Of a DNA stretch of 64,000 nucleotides, positions 8,168-15,729 are shown piece by piece. This stretch comes from Amycolatopsis sp. 195334CR (GTDB lineage Bacteria; Actinomycetota; Actinomycetes; Mycobacteriales; Pseudonocardiaceae). The stretch spans positions 1-64,000 of the forward strand of contig NZ_JAFJMJ010000004.1 in assembly GCF_017309385.1 (NCBI RefSeq). The letters are read 5' to 3'. The translations under genes and the position numbers were made by a program. A model generated the notes under the pieces. The model worked only from the letters and a program-made list of their open reading frames with translations, did not search any database and was not told where the DNA came from. Every line of letters begins with the position of its first letter. Position 1 is the first letter of the stretch.

Positions 8168-9587
8168 CCCAGCGGGTTTCGGTGAACGCCTCGATGTTCG
8201 CCGCCGCGCCGCCGAAGCGGGAGCCGGTGCCGGAGGCGAGCACGCCGCCGAACGGGGCGTGGGCCTCGTCGTTGACCGTCTGGTCGTTGATGTGCGCGAT
8301 GCCGGTCGGGATGCGGTCGGCCAGCGCCAGTCCCTTCGCCACGTCCGGGGTGACGATGCCGAGGGAGAGCCCGTACTCGCTGTCGGTGGCGAGCGCGACG
8401 GCCTCGTCGTCGCTGCCGAACCGGGTGACCGGCGCGACCGGGCCGAACACCTCCTGCGCGTAGGCGGGCACCCGCGGCCCGGCGTCGGCGAGCACCGTCG
8501 GCCGGTAGAACAGGTCCTGGTAGGTGCCACCGGCGGCCAGCCGCGCGCCACTGTCCACACTGGAGGTGACCAGGTGGTGGATCTTGTCGCGCTGGGCGCC
8601 GTCGATGATCGGGCCGAGCGCGACCTGCTCGGTGGCCGGGTTGCCGACCGGGAGGCCGTCGGCCTTCTCGGCCAGGCGCGCCACGTACTCGTCGTAGATC
8701 GACTCGTGCACCAGGTGGCGGCCGGTGGTCATGCAGATCTGGCCCTGGTGGAAGAACGAGCCCCAGGCTGCGGCGCTGAGGCACTGGTCGAGGTCGGCGT
8801 CGCCGAGCACCAGCAGCGCGGAGTTGCCGCCGAGTTCGAGGTGGGCGCGCTTGAGGTGGCGGCCGGCCAGTTCGCCGACCGCGCGGCCGGCGGCGGTGGA
8901 GCCGGTGAACGAGATGACGCGGACGTGCGGGTCCTCGACCAGTGCCGCGCCGGCCGTGGCGTCACCGGGCAGGACGTGCAGCACGCCGGCGGGCAGCCCG
9001 GCCGCTTCGAACACCGCGGCGAGCGCGAAGCCACCGCAGACGGCGGTGCGCGGGTCGGGTTTGAGCACCACGGCGTTGCCGAGGGCCAGCGCGGGGGCGA
9101 CCGAGCGGATGGACAGGATCAGCGGCGCGTTGAAGGGGGCGATCACGCCGACGACGCCCGCGGGGACGCGGCGGACCATGCTCGTCCGCGGTGCTTCGCT
9201 GGGGAGTAGTTCGCCGAGGGGGCAGGAGGGGAGGGTCGCCGCTTCGTAGCATTCCTGGGCCGCGACGTGGAGTTCGAAGTCGGCCTTGCCGGGGATGCTG
9301 CCCGCCTCGCGGACGAGCCAGTCGCGGAGCTCGTCGGCGTGGTCCTCCCAGAGCTGCCCGGCGCGGCGCAGCACGGCGGCGCGCTCCTGGAAGGGGCGGG
9401 CGGCCCAGTCGCGTTGCGCGCGGGCGGCCCGCTCGGCGGACCGGGCGATGGCCGCCGGGTCCGCGAGGCCGTGCCTGCCGAGTTCGGCGCCGGTCGCCGG
9501 TTCGGTCACCGGGGCGTCGGCGCCGGTGGACTCCCAGTCGCCGGTGAAGACCCGGCCTTGCCACTGTGCTTCGTCGAGTAGTGCCAC
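8130..9587 (-). CDS. NAD(P)-dependent aldehyde dehydrogenase, benzaldehyde dehydrogenase (XylC)-like
   Basis: This 485-residue protein belongs to the aldehyde dehydrogenase superfamily. The oxyanion Asn is in PFNAP (N153), the general base Glu is E251 in LELGGNS, and the nucleophile is C285 in GQICMTTG. The QGQICM context and the overall pattern fit benzaldehyde/vanillin-type dehydrogenases, which oxidise aromatic aldehydes to acids. The GTG at 9585-9587 gives the usual family length; longer frames to 9680 add an implausible Arg-rich leader. It converges on the IclR gene and probably removes the aldehyde made by the ThDP enzyme. Confidence 0.85.
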   Translation of the reverse strand: MALLDEAQWQGRVFTGDWESTGADAPVTEPATGAELGRHGLADPAAIARSAERAARAQRDWAARPFQERAAVLRRAGQLWEDHADELRDWLVREAGSIPGKADFELHVAAQECYEAATLPSCPLGELLPSEAPRTSMVRRVPAGVVGVIAPFNAPLILSIRSVAPALALGNAVVLKPDPRTAVCGGFALAAVFEAAGLPAGVLHVLPGDATAGAALVEDPHVRVISFTGSTAAGRAVGELAGRHLKRAHLELGGNSALLVLGDADLDQCLSAAAWGSFFHQGQICMTTGRHLVHESIYDEYVARLAEKADGLPVGNPATEQVALGPIIDGAQRDKIHHLVTSSVDSGARLAAGGTYQDLFYRPTVLADAGPRVPAYAQEVFGPVAPVTRFGSDDEAVALATDSEYGLSLGIVTPDVAKGLALADRIPTGIAHINDQTVNDEAHAPFGGVLASGTGSRFGGAAANIEAFTETRWVTLRGDVAGYPF

Positions 9588-9753
9588 GGCGACATGATCC
9601 GCCCTCCGGGGGCCGGTGGGGAGGTGCGCCTTCCGGTGGCCGGAACGCGCTGTTCGCCTGTCCCGGTCTGTCCCGGACACGGTTTTCCCTGGTCTGGGGC
9701 GTGGGTGTGCTGGTTCGTTGTGGGCCGGACTCGCTGATCGAGGAAGGAAAACG

Positions 9754-10881
9754 ATGCCACGACGTCAGATGACGAGGCTGCGGCGGCGCCGGCTGCCGAA
9801 GATCTGGATCTGGGCGGGTTTCGCCGGCGGGCTGAGCGTGGGCGCGGTGGGGGCGGCCGCGATCACCGCGCTGGCCGAGGACGAGCGGCCGCTCGCCAGC
9901 GCGGAGTTCAGGGCCCTGCTGGACGACTACCTGGCGGAGGAGGGTTACCTGCCGGGGGCTTCGGCGGAGGCGGGGTCTCCTGAGTTGGAGGTCCCCGTGC
10001 CGGATCCGTCGCTGTCCTTGCCGCCGGAGCTGTTGCCTTCGCCGGATCCGGCGCTGTCTTTGCCGCTGTCGCCGGATCCGCACCCGGTGCCCGTGCCGGT
10101 GCCGCCGGATCGGATCGCTCCGGTGCGGGACTGGGAGCTCCCGCTGTCCCTGCCGAGCGACCCGCTCGTGTCCCTGACGGAGCCGGTCGGGAACCTCGCT
10201 GCCCCGGTCGTGGCCGCTCTCGCCGAACCGGCGGCCACCCTGGCCGAGCCAGTAACTGCCTTGGCCGACCCGGTCGCGGCGCTCGCGGACCCGGTGACCG
10301 CCCTGGCCGAGCCGGTGACCGCCCTGGCCGAGCCGGTGACCGCCCTGGCCGAGCCGGTGACCACGCTGGCCGAGCCGGTCTCGGCACTGGCCGAGCCGGT
10401 CGCGGCGGCAGCCGAGCCCGCTCCTGCCGAGGCGGCGACCGTCCTGCAAGCGCCGATGACCACCGAGTCGGGCGCGCTCCTGGCCGAGCCGATGGCCATC
10501 GAATCGGCGCCGCAGGTCGAGACGGCCGCCTTCCAGGAGGTGATGTCGGCACCGGAGCCCCAGATCGCCGAAGCGAGCCCGGCGCTGGTCGAGAGCTTCG
10601 AGATCGCCGAAGCCGCCCCCGTGCTGGCCGAGGAGCCGAAGCCCGAGCCCGAAGCCAAGGCCGACCCCAAGCCGGAGCCGAAAGCCGACCCGGAGCCGAA
10701 GGCCGCAATCGAGCCGAAGCCCGAGCCGAAGCCCGAGCCGAAGGCCGAGCCCAAGCCGGAGCCGAAGGCCGCGACCGAGCCCGAGCCGGAAGTCGAGGCC
10801 GACATCGCCGCGGAGCCGACCATTCTGATCGACAGCGAGCCCGGCCTCATCGAGGGCTCTTCATCGGGGGAGATCAGCTAG
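9754..10881 (+). CDS. Unrecognised membrane-anchored repeat protein rich in Pro, Glu and Ala
   Basis: The protein has 375 residues. A basic N-terminus precedes one membrane helix (about 17-41). A Pro/Asp/Leu-rich segment follows, then about ten copies of a seven-residue unit close to ALAEPVT (DNA about 10210-10420, 21-bp period), and a highly charged tail of EPKPEPKA-type repeats. The ATG follows AGGAAGGA at six bases. A TAG stop directly abuts the ATG of the next gene, so both are one transcript. The design (cytoplasmic anchor, long rigid extended outer arm) suggests a cell-envelope spacer or a wall-spanning protein. I know no family for it. Confidence 0.75.
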   Translation: MPRRQMTRLRRRRLPKIWIWAGFAGGLSVGAVGAAAITALAEDERPLASAEFRALLDDYLAEEGYLPGASAEAGSPELEVPVPDPSLSLPPELLPSPDPALSLPLSPDPHPVPVPVPPDRIAPVRDWELPLSLPSDPLVSLTEPVGNLAAPVVAALAEPAATLAEPVTALADPVAALADPVTALAEPVTALAEPVTALAEPVTTLAEPVSALAEPVAAAAEPAPAEAATVLQAPMTTESGALLAEPMAIESAPQVETAAFQEVMSAPEPQIAEASPALVESFEIAEAAPVLAEEPKPEPEAKADPKPEPKADPEPKAAIEPKPEPKPEPKAEPKPEPKAATEPEPEVEADIAAEPTILIDSEPGLIEGSSSGEIS

Positions 10882-12573
10882 ATGAGCGACCAAGCCAAGC
10901 TCGACGAAGCCCGCGGCCGCCTGCGCCGCTTGGGGTTCCAGGCGCCGGTGCTGGTGGCGGCCGCCGCGGTGGCCTTGGGTGGGGTGTCCACGGCAAACCC
11001 CGGCGTCGCCGCCGCGGCGCCGCCGAGTGCGACCTCCGGGGCCGACGACGACCGCAGCATCCGCCAGAAGCTGAACGAGCTGCGCAAGCTGGCGCAGAAG
11101 GGGTCGATCTCCTCGGGGGTCCGCGCCAGCCAACTGCTCGACGCGGTCACCAAGTACTTCCCGGGCTGCGTCGGCAAGTGCCTGGCCGAGAAGATCGCCG
11201 CCTCGGGCTCGCTCCCGACCAGCATCCCGGCCCAGCTGAAGCTCGCCGCCGAATGCGTTTCCGAGTGCTACCTCAAGCGCAAGCTCAAGACCCCGGACCA
11301 GGCCTACGAGGACCTGGTCAAGGCCAAGGCCGAAGAGAAACGCGCCCGGAAGGACCTCCGGAAGGCCAGGGAATCCGGCGTGGACACCGCCGAATACGAG
11401 AAGAAGTACAAGAAAACCCAAACGGCGACGGAAAAGGCGGAGAAGGAACACGTCCGCGCCGTCGACCGGCACACGGTGGCCAAGCGGGTCAGCGAGTACA
11501 TCACCGAGCAGGACGAGGCGAAGAAGCGCGCCAAGAACGGCGACGACGGCGACGACACGCCCCAGGCGGTCAAACCGACCAAACCGCCGAAGGGCGGGCC
11601 GAGCACCACCGGCAAGACGCCGGGCACCAGCGCGGTCACCCCGAAGCTCAACACCCGGATCGGCCGGGGCGGTGGCGGGGCCGCGGCGCTGGCGGTCCTC
11701 GGTGAGCTGGCCGGGCAGAAGTACCAGGACTACCTGAGCGCGGAACACCAGAAGGTGCTGGCGAAGGCGGTCGAGGATCCGAAGCTGCGCAAGAGCATCG
11801 TCGACTACTACAACGGCTACACGAAGGACAATCCGTTCGGGCAGCTCATCCGGCCGTTCCAGAAGACCGGGTTCAGCCACGGTGCCGCGATGGACACCGC
11901 GCCGTCGCTGATCGAGTTCCAGAAGAAGCTGGACGCCCAGCTCAAGCTGGCGAAGGACCGGGCGGCCAGGTCCAACGCCGATCCCGCGTACCAGCAGGCG
12001 TACAAGCAGTGCAACGGGGAGAACACTTGCACGACCGACCGGACCCGCGTCTTGCGCGCGGAGGCGAAGCGGGCCCGGAACCGCGACGCGCAGATCGCGG
12101 ACAAGAAGGCCGAGTCGAGGCCGGTGGTGAAGTCGGAGCGGCAGCGTCACATCGCGAAGCAGGAGGAGTTGGACAGGCGGGATCGTGAGCAGTTCGGGAA
12201 GAACGGTGATAAGGCGGTGAAGAAGGTTCAGACCGAGCGCCAGCGCCACATCGCCAAGCAGGAGGAGTTGGACAGGCGGGATCGCGAGCAGTTCGGGAAG
12301 AACGGTGACAAGGCGGTGAAGAAGGTTCAGACCGAGCGCCAGCGCCACATCGCCAAGCAGGAGCAGCTCGACAAGCGGGACCGCGAGCAACTAGGCACGA
12401 AGGGGCCCAAGGCGACCCCGACGCCCAAGCCGGTCGCCTCGCCGACGGCCTCACCGACGCCCAAGGTGACCACGATGCCGACCCCGACGCCCACCGGCAA
12501 GGCCGAAAAGAAAAAGAAGAACAACAACCCCCAGTACCAAGCCGCGCTGAAGAAGCAGAGCGCGGCGGCCTGA
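10882..12573 (+). CDS. Unrecognised secreted, coiled-coil, cysteine-pair protein
   Basis: The 563-residue protein has a signal or anchor helix (about 20-46), CX3C pairs at C96/C100 and C125/C129, a later pair at C377/C383, a Lys/Glu-rich coiled-coil stretch (about 140-215), a Gly-rich stretch, then 33-residue repeats (ERQRHIAKQEELDRRDREQF core; DNA 12136-12234, 12235-12333 and a shorter third copy) and a Thr/Pro/Lys-rich tail. The cysteine pairs suggest disulphides outside the membrane. It starts at the base after the stop of the previous gene and must be cotranslated with it. The repeats use codons such as GTT, TTG and GAT more than neighbouring genes do. No function is recognised. Confidence 0.75.
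   Translation: MSDQAKLDEARGRLRRLGFQAPVLVAAAAVALGGVSTANPGVAAAAPPSATSGADDDRSIRQKLNELRKLAQKGSISSGVRASQLLDAVTKYFPGCVGKCLAEKIAASGSLPTSIPAQLKLAAECVSECYLKRKLKTPDQAYEDLVKAKAEEKRARKDLRKARESGVDTAEYEKKYKKTQTATEKAEKEHVRAVDRHTVAKRVSEYITEQDEAKKRAKNGDDGDDTPQAVKPTKPPKGGPSTTGKTPGTSAVTPKLNTRIGRGGGGAAALAVLGELAGQKYQDYLSAEHQKVLAKAVEDPKLRKSIVDYYNGYTKDNPFGQLIRPFQKTGFSHGAAMDTAPSLIEFQKKLDAQLKLAKDRAARSNADPAYQQAYKQCNGENTCTTDRTRVLRAEAKRARNRDAQIADKKAESRPVVKSERQRHIAKQEELDRRDREQFGKNGDKAVKKVQTERQRHIAKQEELDRRDREQFGKNGDKAVKKVQTERQRHIAKQEQLDKRDREQLGTKGPKATPTPKPVASPTASPTPKVTTMPTPTPTGKAEKKKKNNNPQYQAALKKQSAAA
12136..12392 (+). repeat. 99-bp tandem repeat inside the secreted protein gene
   Basis: Two full 99-bp copies (12136-12234, 12235-12333) differ at only a few positions, nearly all synonymous. 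A third copy starts at 12334 and diverges after about 20 codons. The near identity of the DNA implies recent duplication or gene conversion. The copy number may vary between strains. Confidence 0.9.
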
Positions 12574-12580
12574 CGGGAAG

Positions 12581-12608
12581 TGGCTGGGCCGGCAGGCCGG
12601 CCCAGCCA
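12581..12608. terminator. Bidirectional terminator hairpin
   Basis: TGGCTGGGCCGGC (12581-12593) and its exact complement GCCGGCCCAGCCA (12596-12608) are separated by only two bases. It lies between the plus-strand repeat protein gene and the minus-strand small secreted protein, so it can serve both. Confidence 0.85.
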
Positions 12609-12615
12609 CCGCGGA

Positions 12616-12867
12616 TCAGCCGGGAATCGAGTAGGCGAAGAGGTACCAGCCGTCCGACTGGGTGTACTGGCACCGGGTTCGCACGTCGCTGCTGGCCCAG
12701 TTGTCTGCCGCCACCAGGCATTCGCCCTCGGTGGGGTAGCTGCCGATGAAAACCCAGTCGACAGCGGACGCGGTGCCGGCGGCACCGCCGAACAGGATGG
12801 CCGCCGAAGCGGTGAGAACGGCGAATCGCCCCGATCCCGCAAGATCATCACGCGGTCGGCGCCCACC
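12616..12867 (-). pseudogene. Small secreted protein without a usable start codon
   Basis: Read on the minus strand from 12867 to the TGA at 12616, the frame gives a hydrophobic stretch (FAVLTASAAILFGGAAGTAS) ending in a likely signal-peptidase site (ASA before VDW), then a short mature part with two Cys and many aromatics (FIGSYPTEGECLVAADNW, then SDGWYLFAYS). This is typical of small actinomycete exported proteins. No ATG, GTG or TTG occurs in frame between the upstream in-frame stop (12868-12870) and the signal peptide. An ATG at 12847-12849 is in another frame, and loss of register by one base near 12830-12840 would join it. It may be a recent pseudogene, a sequencing error or a gene with a rare start. 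Confidence 0.6.
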
Positions 12868-12948
12868 TCACCGGGGATTCACCTGTGCGTGAAGGCCGTC
12901 CATTGTGGATCCCGGGCCGAACCGCCGTCGTGGTACTAGGCTGGGCAC

Positions 12949-13893
12949 ATGGCGGAGGAGTTCAAGCGGGCCCCCAACCACTTCCGCGGCCGCGCGCTGG
13001 CCGACGGCTCGTCGCCCTGGCCGGTGGAGGCCGGGCGGTACCGGCTGGTCGCGAGCCGCGCGTGCCCGTGGGCCAGCCGCGCGATCATCGTGCGGCGGCT
13101 GCTCGGACTGGAGGACGCGATCTCGCTGGCCGTGGTCGACCCCATCCAGGACGAGCGCAGCTGGCGCTTCACCCTCGACCCCGGCGACCGCGACCCGGTG
13201 CTCGGCATCCGCTTCCTGTCCGAGGCCTACCACGCCGCCGAGCCCGACTACGACGGCGGCGTCAGCGTGCCCGCACTGGTCGACGTGCCCAGCGGCAAGC
13301 TGGTCTCCAACGACTACCCGCAGATCACCCTCGACTTCTCCACCGAGTGGACCGCCCACCACCGCGAGGGCGCGCCCGAGCTGTACCCCGAGAAGCTGCG
13401 CGACGAGATCGACGCGGTCAACGACGTCGTCTTCCGCGACATCAACAACGGCGTCTACGCGATCGGCTTCACCCGCGACCAGGCCGCCTACGACCGCCGG
13501 TTCAACCGGCTCTTCGACCGCCTCGACGAACTCTCCCAGCGCCTGGAAAGCCGCCGCTACCTGGTCGGCGACACGATCACCGAGGCCGACGTCCGGCTGT
13601 TCTGCACCCTGGTCCGCTTCGACGCGGTCTACCACGGGCACTTCAAGTGCAACCTGCTCAAGCTCACCGAGATGCCGGTGCTGTGGGCCTACACGCGCGA
13701 CCTGTTCCAGACCCCCGGCTTCGGCGACACCGTCGACTTCGACCACATCAAGCGGCACTACTACGTCGTGCACGACAACATCAATCCTAGCGGGATCGTG
13801 CCCGCCGGGCCGGACCTGTCCGGCTGGACCACCCCGCACGGCCGCGAGGCGCTGGGCGGACGCCCGTTCGGGGACGGCACGCCGCCGAGCTAG
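12949..13893 (+). CDS. Glutathione S-transferase family, glutathionyl-hydroquinone reductase-like
   Basis: The 314-residue protein matches the Xi-class GST / YqjG-ECM4 pattern: an N-terminal thioredoxin-like domain with the nucleophilic Cys39 in SRACPWASR and an all-helical C-terminal domain with VGDTITEADVRLFCTLVRFD. These enzymes reductively remove a thiol from glutathionyl hydroquinones. Actinomycetes make mycothiol rather than glutathione, so the physiological thiol is probably mycothiol; this is inferred. The end overlaps the convergent nucleotidyltransferase gene by four bases. Confidence 0.85.
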   Translation: MAEEFKRAPNHFRGRALADGSSPWPVEAGRYRLVASRACPWASRAIIVRRLLGLEDAISLAVVDPIQDERSWRFTLDPGDRDPVLGIRFLSEAYHAAEPDYDGGVSVPALVDVPSGKLVSNDYPQITLDFSTEWTAHHREGAPELYPEKLRDEIDAVNDVVFRDINNGVYAIGFTRDQAAYDRRFNRLFDRLDELSQRLESRRYLVGDTITEADVRLFCTLVRFDAVYHGHFKCNLLKLTEMPVLWAYTRDLFQTPGFGDTVDFDHIKRHYYVVHDNINPSGIVPAGPDLSGWTTPHGREALGGRPFGDGTPPS

Positions 13894-14375
13894 AACGCCG
13901 TGGTGACACCGAATTCGGCCCGCAGCTGGGCCATGTCGTGCAGGTCGCGCTCCCGCGGCTGGTAACCTTGGTGGAACCGCACTTGCTGCTCGACCGAAAG
14001 GCACGGCACCTCGACGCCCTCGATCCGGCCGGTCACGAAGCAGTCGGCGGGGTAGTCGAACGTGGCGCCGTCGTTGTCGGCGGACTGGACGGCCGAGCCG
14101 TCCGCGGCGAACCGGACGGGGTGCATGTCCAGCTCGGCCGGGCCGTGGAGCACGAAGCGCACCGGCCGCAGGTCCAGGGTTTCGGTGAAGCCCTCCTCGG
14201 CCAGCAGGGCCAATCCGGCGGGCTCGCGGGCCTGGTCGTGGATCAGGTCGAGGTCGGCGTGCGGCCGCGTCTGCCTGCCGACCAGCGCGTCGATGCCCCA
14301 GCCGCCGGCGATCCACACCGGCACGCCCGCGCGCTCGAACCGCCGGATCAGGTGCAGTACGAGCCGGGCGTCCAC
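13890..14375 (-). CDS. Nucleotidyltransferase-fold protein, aminoglycoside 2''-adenylyltransferase-like
   Basis: The 161-residue protein has the polymerase-beta-like signature of the AadB/LinB-like group: WIAGGWGIDALVGRQTRPHA followed by DLDL, which supplies the metal-binding acidic pair, then a strand with LDMHPVRF. Members transfer AMP from ATP to antibiotics, or act on unknown small molecules. The GTG start at 14373-14375 gives the usual short length but has no obvious ribosome binding site. It lies just downstream of the LPMO terminator hairpin. A true resistance role is not shown by the sequence. Confidence 0.7.
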   Translation of the reverse strand: MDARLVLHLIRRFERAGVPVWIAGGWGIDALVGRQTRPHADLDLIHDQAREPAGLALLAEEGFTETLDLRPVRFVLHGPAELDMHPVRFAADGSAVQSADNDGATFDYPADCFVTGRIEGVEVPCLSVEQQVRFHQGYQPRERDLHDMAQLRAEFGVTTAF

Positions 14376-14389
14376 GATCGGCGAGTCTA

Positions 14390-14420
14390 GCGGGGGCGGC
14401 CCGGTCGGGACCGCCCCCGC
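14390..14420 (-). terminator. Strong GC hairpin after the LPMO gene
   Basis: GCGGGGGCGG (14390-14399) pairs with CCGCCCCCGC (14411-14420), and an inner CCCG/CGGG stem fills most of the gap. It lies just 3' of the LPMO stop and upstream of the next minus-strand gene. Confidence 0.75.
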
Positions 14421-14425
14421 CGGGC

Positions 14426-14941
14426 TCAGCTGACCTGCAGGTCGATGCAGGCGTAGAAGGCGTTCGTGGTGTCGGCGACGTTCCAGATGGCCAGCACCGT
14501 CTGGCGGCCGCTGTTCGGCATGTTCACCTGGTGGGTGACCGTGGCGGGCGGCTGCTGGCCACCGCCGTCGATGTCGGCGATCTTCTGCCCGCCCACGTAG
14601 TACTCGTAGTTCGAGGTCTTGTGCCGCGCGGTGAACGTCCAGGTGAAGTCCACCGTCCGGCCGACCTGCGCGGCCTGCCACGGCTTGCTGTTGTCGTTGA
14701 GCTCGGCGAACTGCGGCACGCCGCCGTTGCACTCGCGCAGGCCCTTGGGGCCCTCGACGCTCTGCGGTTCGTACTTGATCGCACCGCACTCGACCACACC
14801 CTGCGCGCACTGCGCCTGGCGGCTGGCGGGGGCGTTCACGTAACCGTGGGCGCTGGCCGTACCGGCCGGGATGGCGACCAGCGCGATCGGTGCGACGGCG
14901 GCACCCAGCGCGGCGGCGAGCAGTTTCCTCTTGGCGGTCAT
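14426..14941 (-). CDS. Secreted lytic polysaccharide monooxygenase, AA10 family
   Basis: The 171-residue precursor has a classical signal peptide (1-31, ending TASA). Cleavage leaves His32 as the N-terminus (HGYVNAPASR), which is essential for the copper histidine brace of AA10 enzymes. The second brace residue is probably His107 in FTARHKTS, with an aromatic near the end (NAFYACID). AA10 enzymes oxidatively cleave chitin or cellulose. There is no carbohydrate-binding module. The start follows AAGGAG at six bases. A perfect DasR-type operator lies 73 bp upstream, which favours chitin as the substrate and N-acetylglucosamine-linked regulation. Confidence 0.93.
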   Translation of the reverse strand: MTAKRKLLAAALGAAVAPIALVAIPAGTASAHGYVNAPASRQAQCAQGVVECGAIKYEPQSVEGPKGLRECNGGVPQFAELNDNSKPWQAAQVGRTVDFTWTFTARHKTSNYEYYVGGQKIADIDGGGQQPPATVTHQVNMPNSGRQTVLAIWNVADTTNAFYACIDLQVS

Positions 14942-15013
14942 CTCAGCTCCTTAAGGGAACCGTTGGTGGGGAAGGGATCTGGCCTTGCTGAAGCGGGTTT
15001 CCGCTTGCCAATG

Positions 15014-15025
15014 TGGTCTAGACCA
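15014..15025. promoter_or_regulatory. DasR-responsive element (dre) upstream of the LPMO gene
   Basis: TGGTCTAGACCA is a perfect 12-bp palindrome and equals the core of the dre consensus bound by DasR, the GntR-family regulator of aminosugar and chitin use in streptomycetes. It sits 73 bp upstream of the LPMO start codon, where binding would block the promoter. Confidence 0.85.
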
Positions 15026-15191
15026 TACGCCCGGTGGTTGGCATGGTCAAGAGATGTCAAAATCTTGTCCGGGTTGGTGACTTGCCGACGCAAGTAGGTT
15101 GTGCCGACGGGCGGACCCGGCTACACAGGACGGGTTTGGCCGCCGGGGAACGGTCCGGTGACGGACGAATTCAGTCCACTGTGGACGACGA

Positions 15192-15725
15192 CTACCAGGC
15201 GTCCCCGTTGCGCCAGTCGCAGATCAGCGCGCCGGTGCGGTCGAGCCGGGCGGTGCCGGGGAGTACGAACACCGAGTCGTCGTCCTCCTCGGTGCGCCGC
15301 ACGCCTTCGGGCGCGAACACCGAGGTCGGGCCCTGCCAGCGCTGCCAGCCGCGGGCGGCGTAGAACGCGGCGCCCTCGTCACTCGCGCTGAGCGCGCCGA
15401 GTTCATAGGCGGACCGGGCGACGCGCTCCAGTTCGGCCATGATCCTGCCCGCGTGCCCCCGGCGACGGCGGTCGGCGCGGACGGCGACGCCCTCGACGTA
15501 CCCGGTGCGCAGCGCGCGGCCCTCGTGGGTGAGCCGCCGCTGCACAATCGAACCGTGGCCGATCAGCTCCCTACCCTCTCGCAGCAGGACGTGCACACCG
15601 CCGAGTGAGTGATCCCAGTCCTCGTCGGAGAAGTCGCCCTCGAAGACCTCATCGAGCAACGCGCGGGCAGCGGTGAGGTCCGGGTGGCCGAGGTCGGCGG
15701 TGTGGGTGACGAGCAGGTCGGTCAA
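15192..15725 (-). CDS. aac(2')-I: Aminoglycoside 2'-N-acetyltransferase, AAC(2')-I family
   Basis: The 177-residue GNAT protein carries the features of chromosomal mycobacterial AAC(2')-I: HTADL near the N-terminus, FSDEDWDHSLGGVHVLL, IVQRRLTHEGRALRTGYVEG, the acetyl-CoA loop VAVRADRRRRGHAG, then ELGALSASDEGAAFYAARGW and the C-terminal CDWRNGDAW. The family acetylates the 2'-amino group of gentamicin- and tobramycin-like drugs, and its housekeeping role is unsettled. The start is TTG with GGAG seven bases upstream. It follows the PucR-like regulator by four bases and is the last gene of a three-gene operon. Confidence 0.92.
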   Translation of the reverse strand: MTDLLVTHTADLGHPDLTAARALLDEVFEGDFSDEDWDHSLGGVHVLLREGRELIGHGSIVQRRLTHEGRALRTGYVEGVAVRADRRRRGHAGRIMAELERVARSAYELGALSASDEGAAFYAARGWQRWQGPTSVFAPEGVRRTEEDDDSVFVLPGTARLDRTGALICDWRNGDAW

Positions 15726-15729
15726 GGGT

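Noticed and set aside
9588..9680. N-terminal extension of the aldehyde dehydrogenase
   Set aside because: The extra residues are Arg/His-rich and unlike the family start; the GTG at 9587 gives the usual length.
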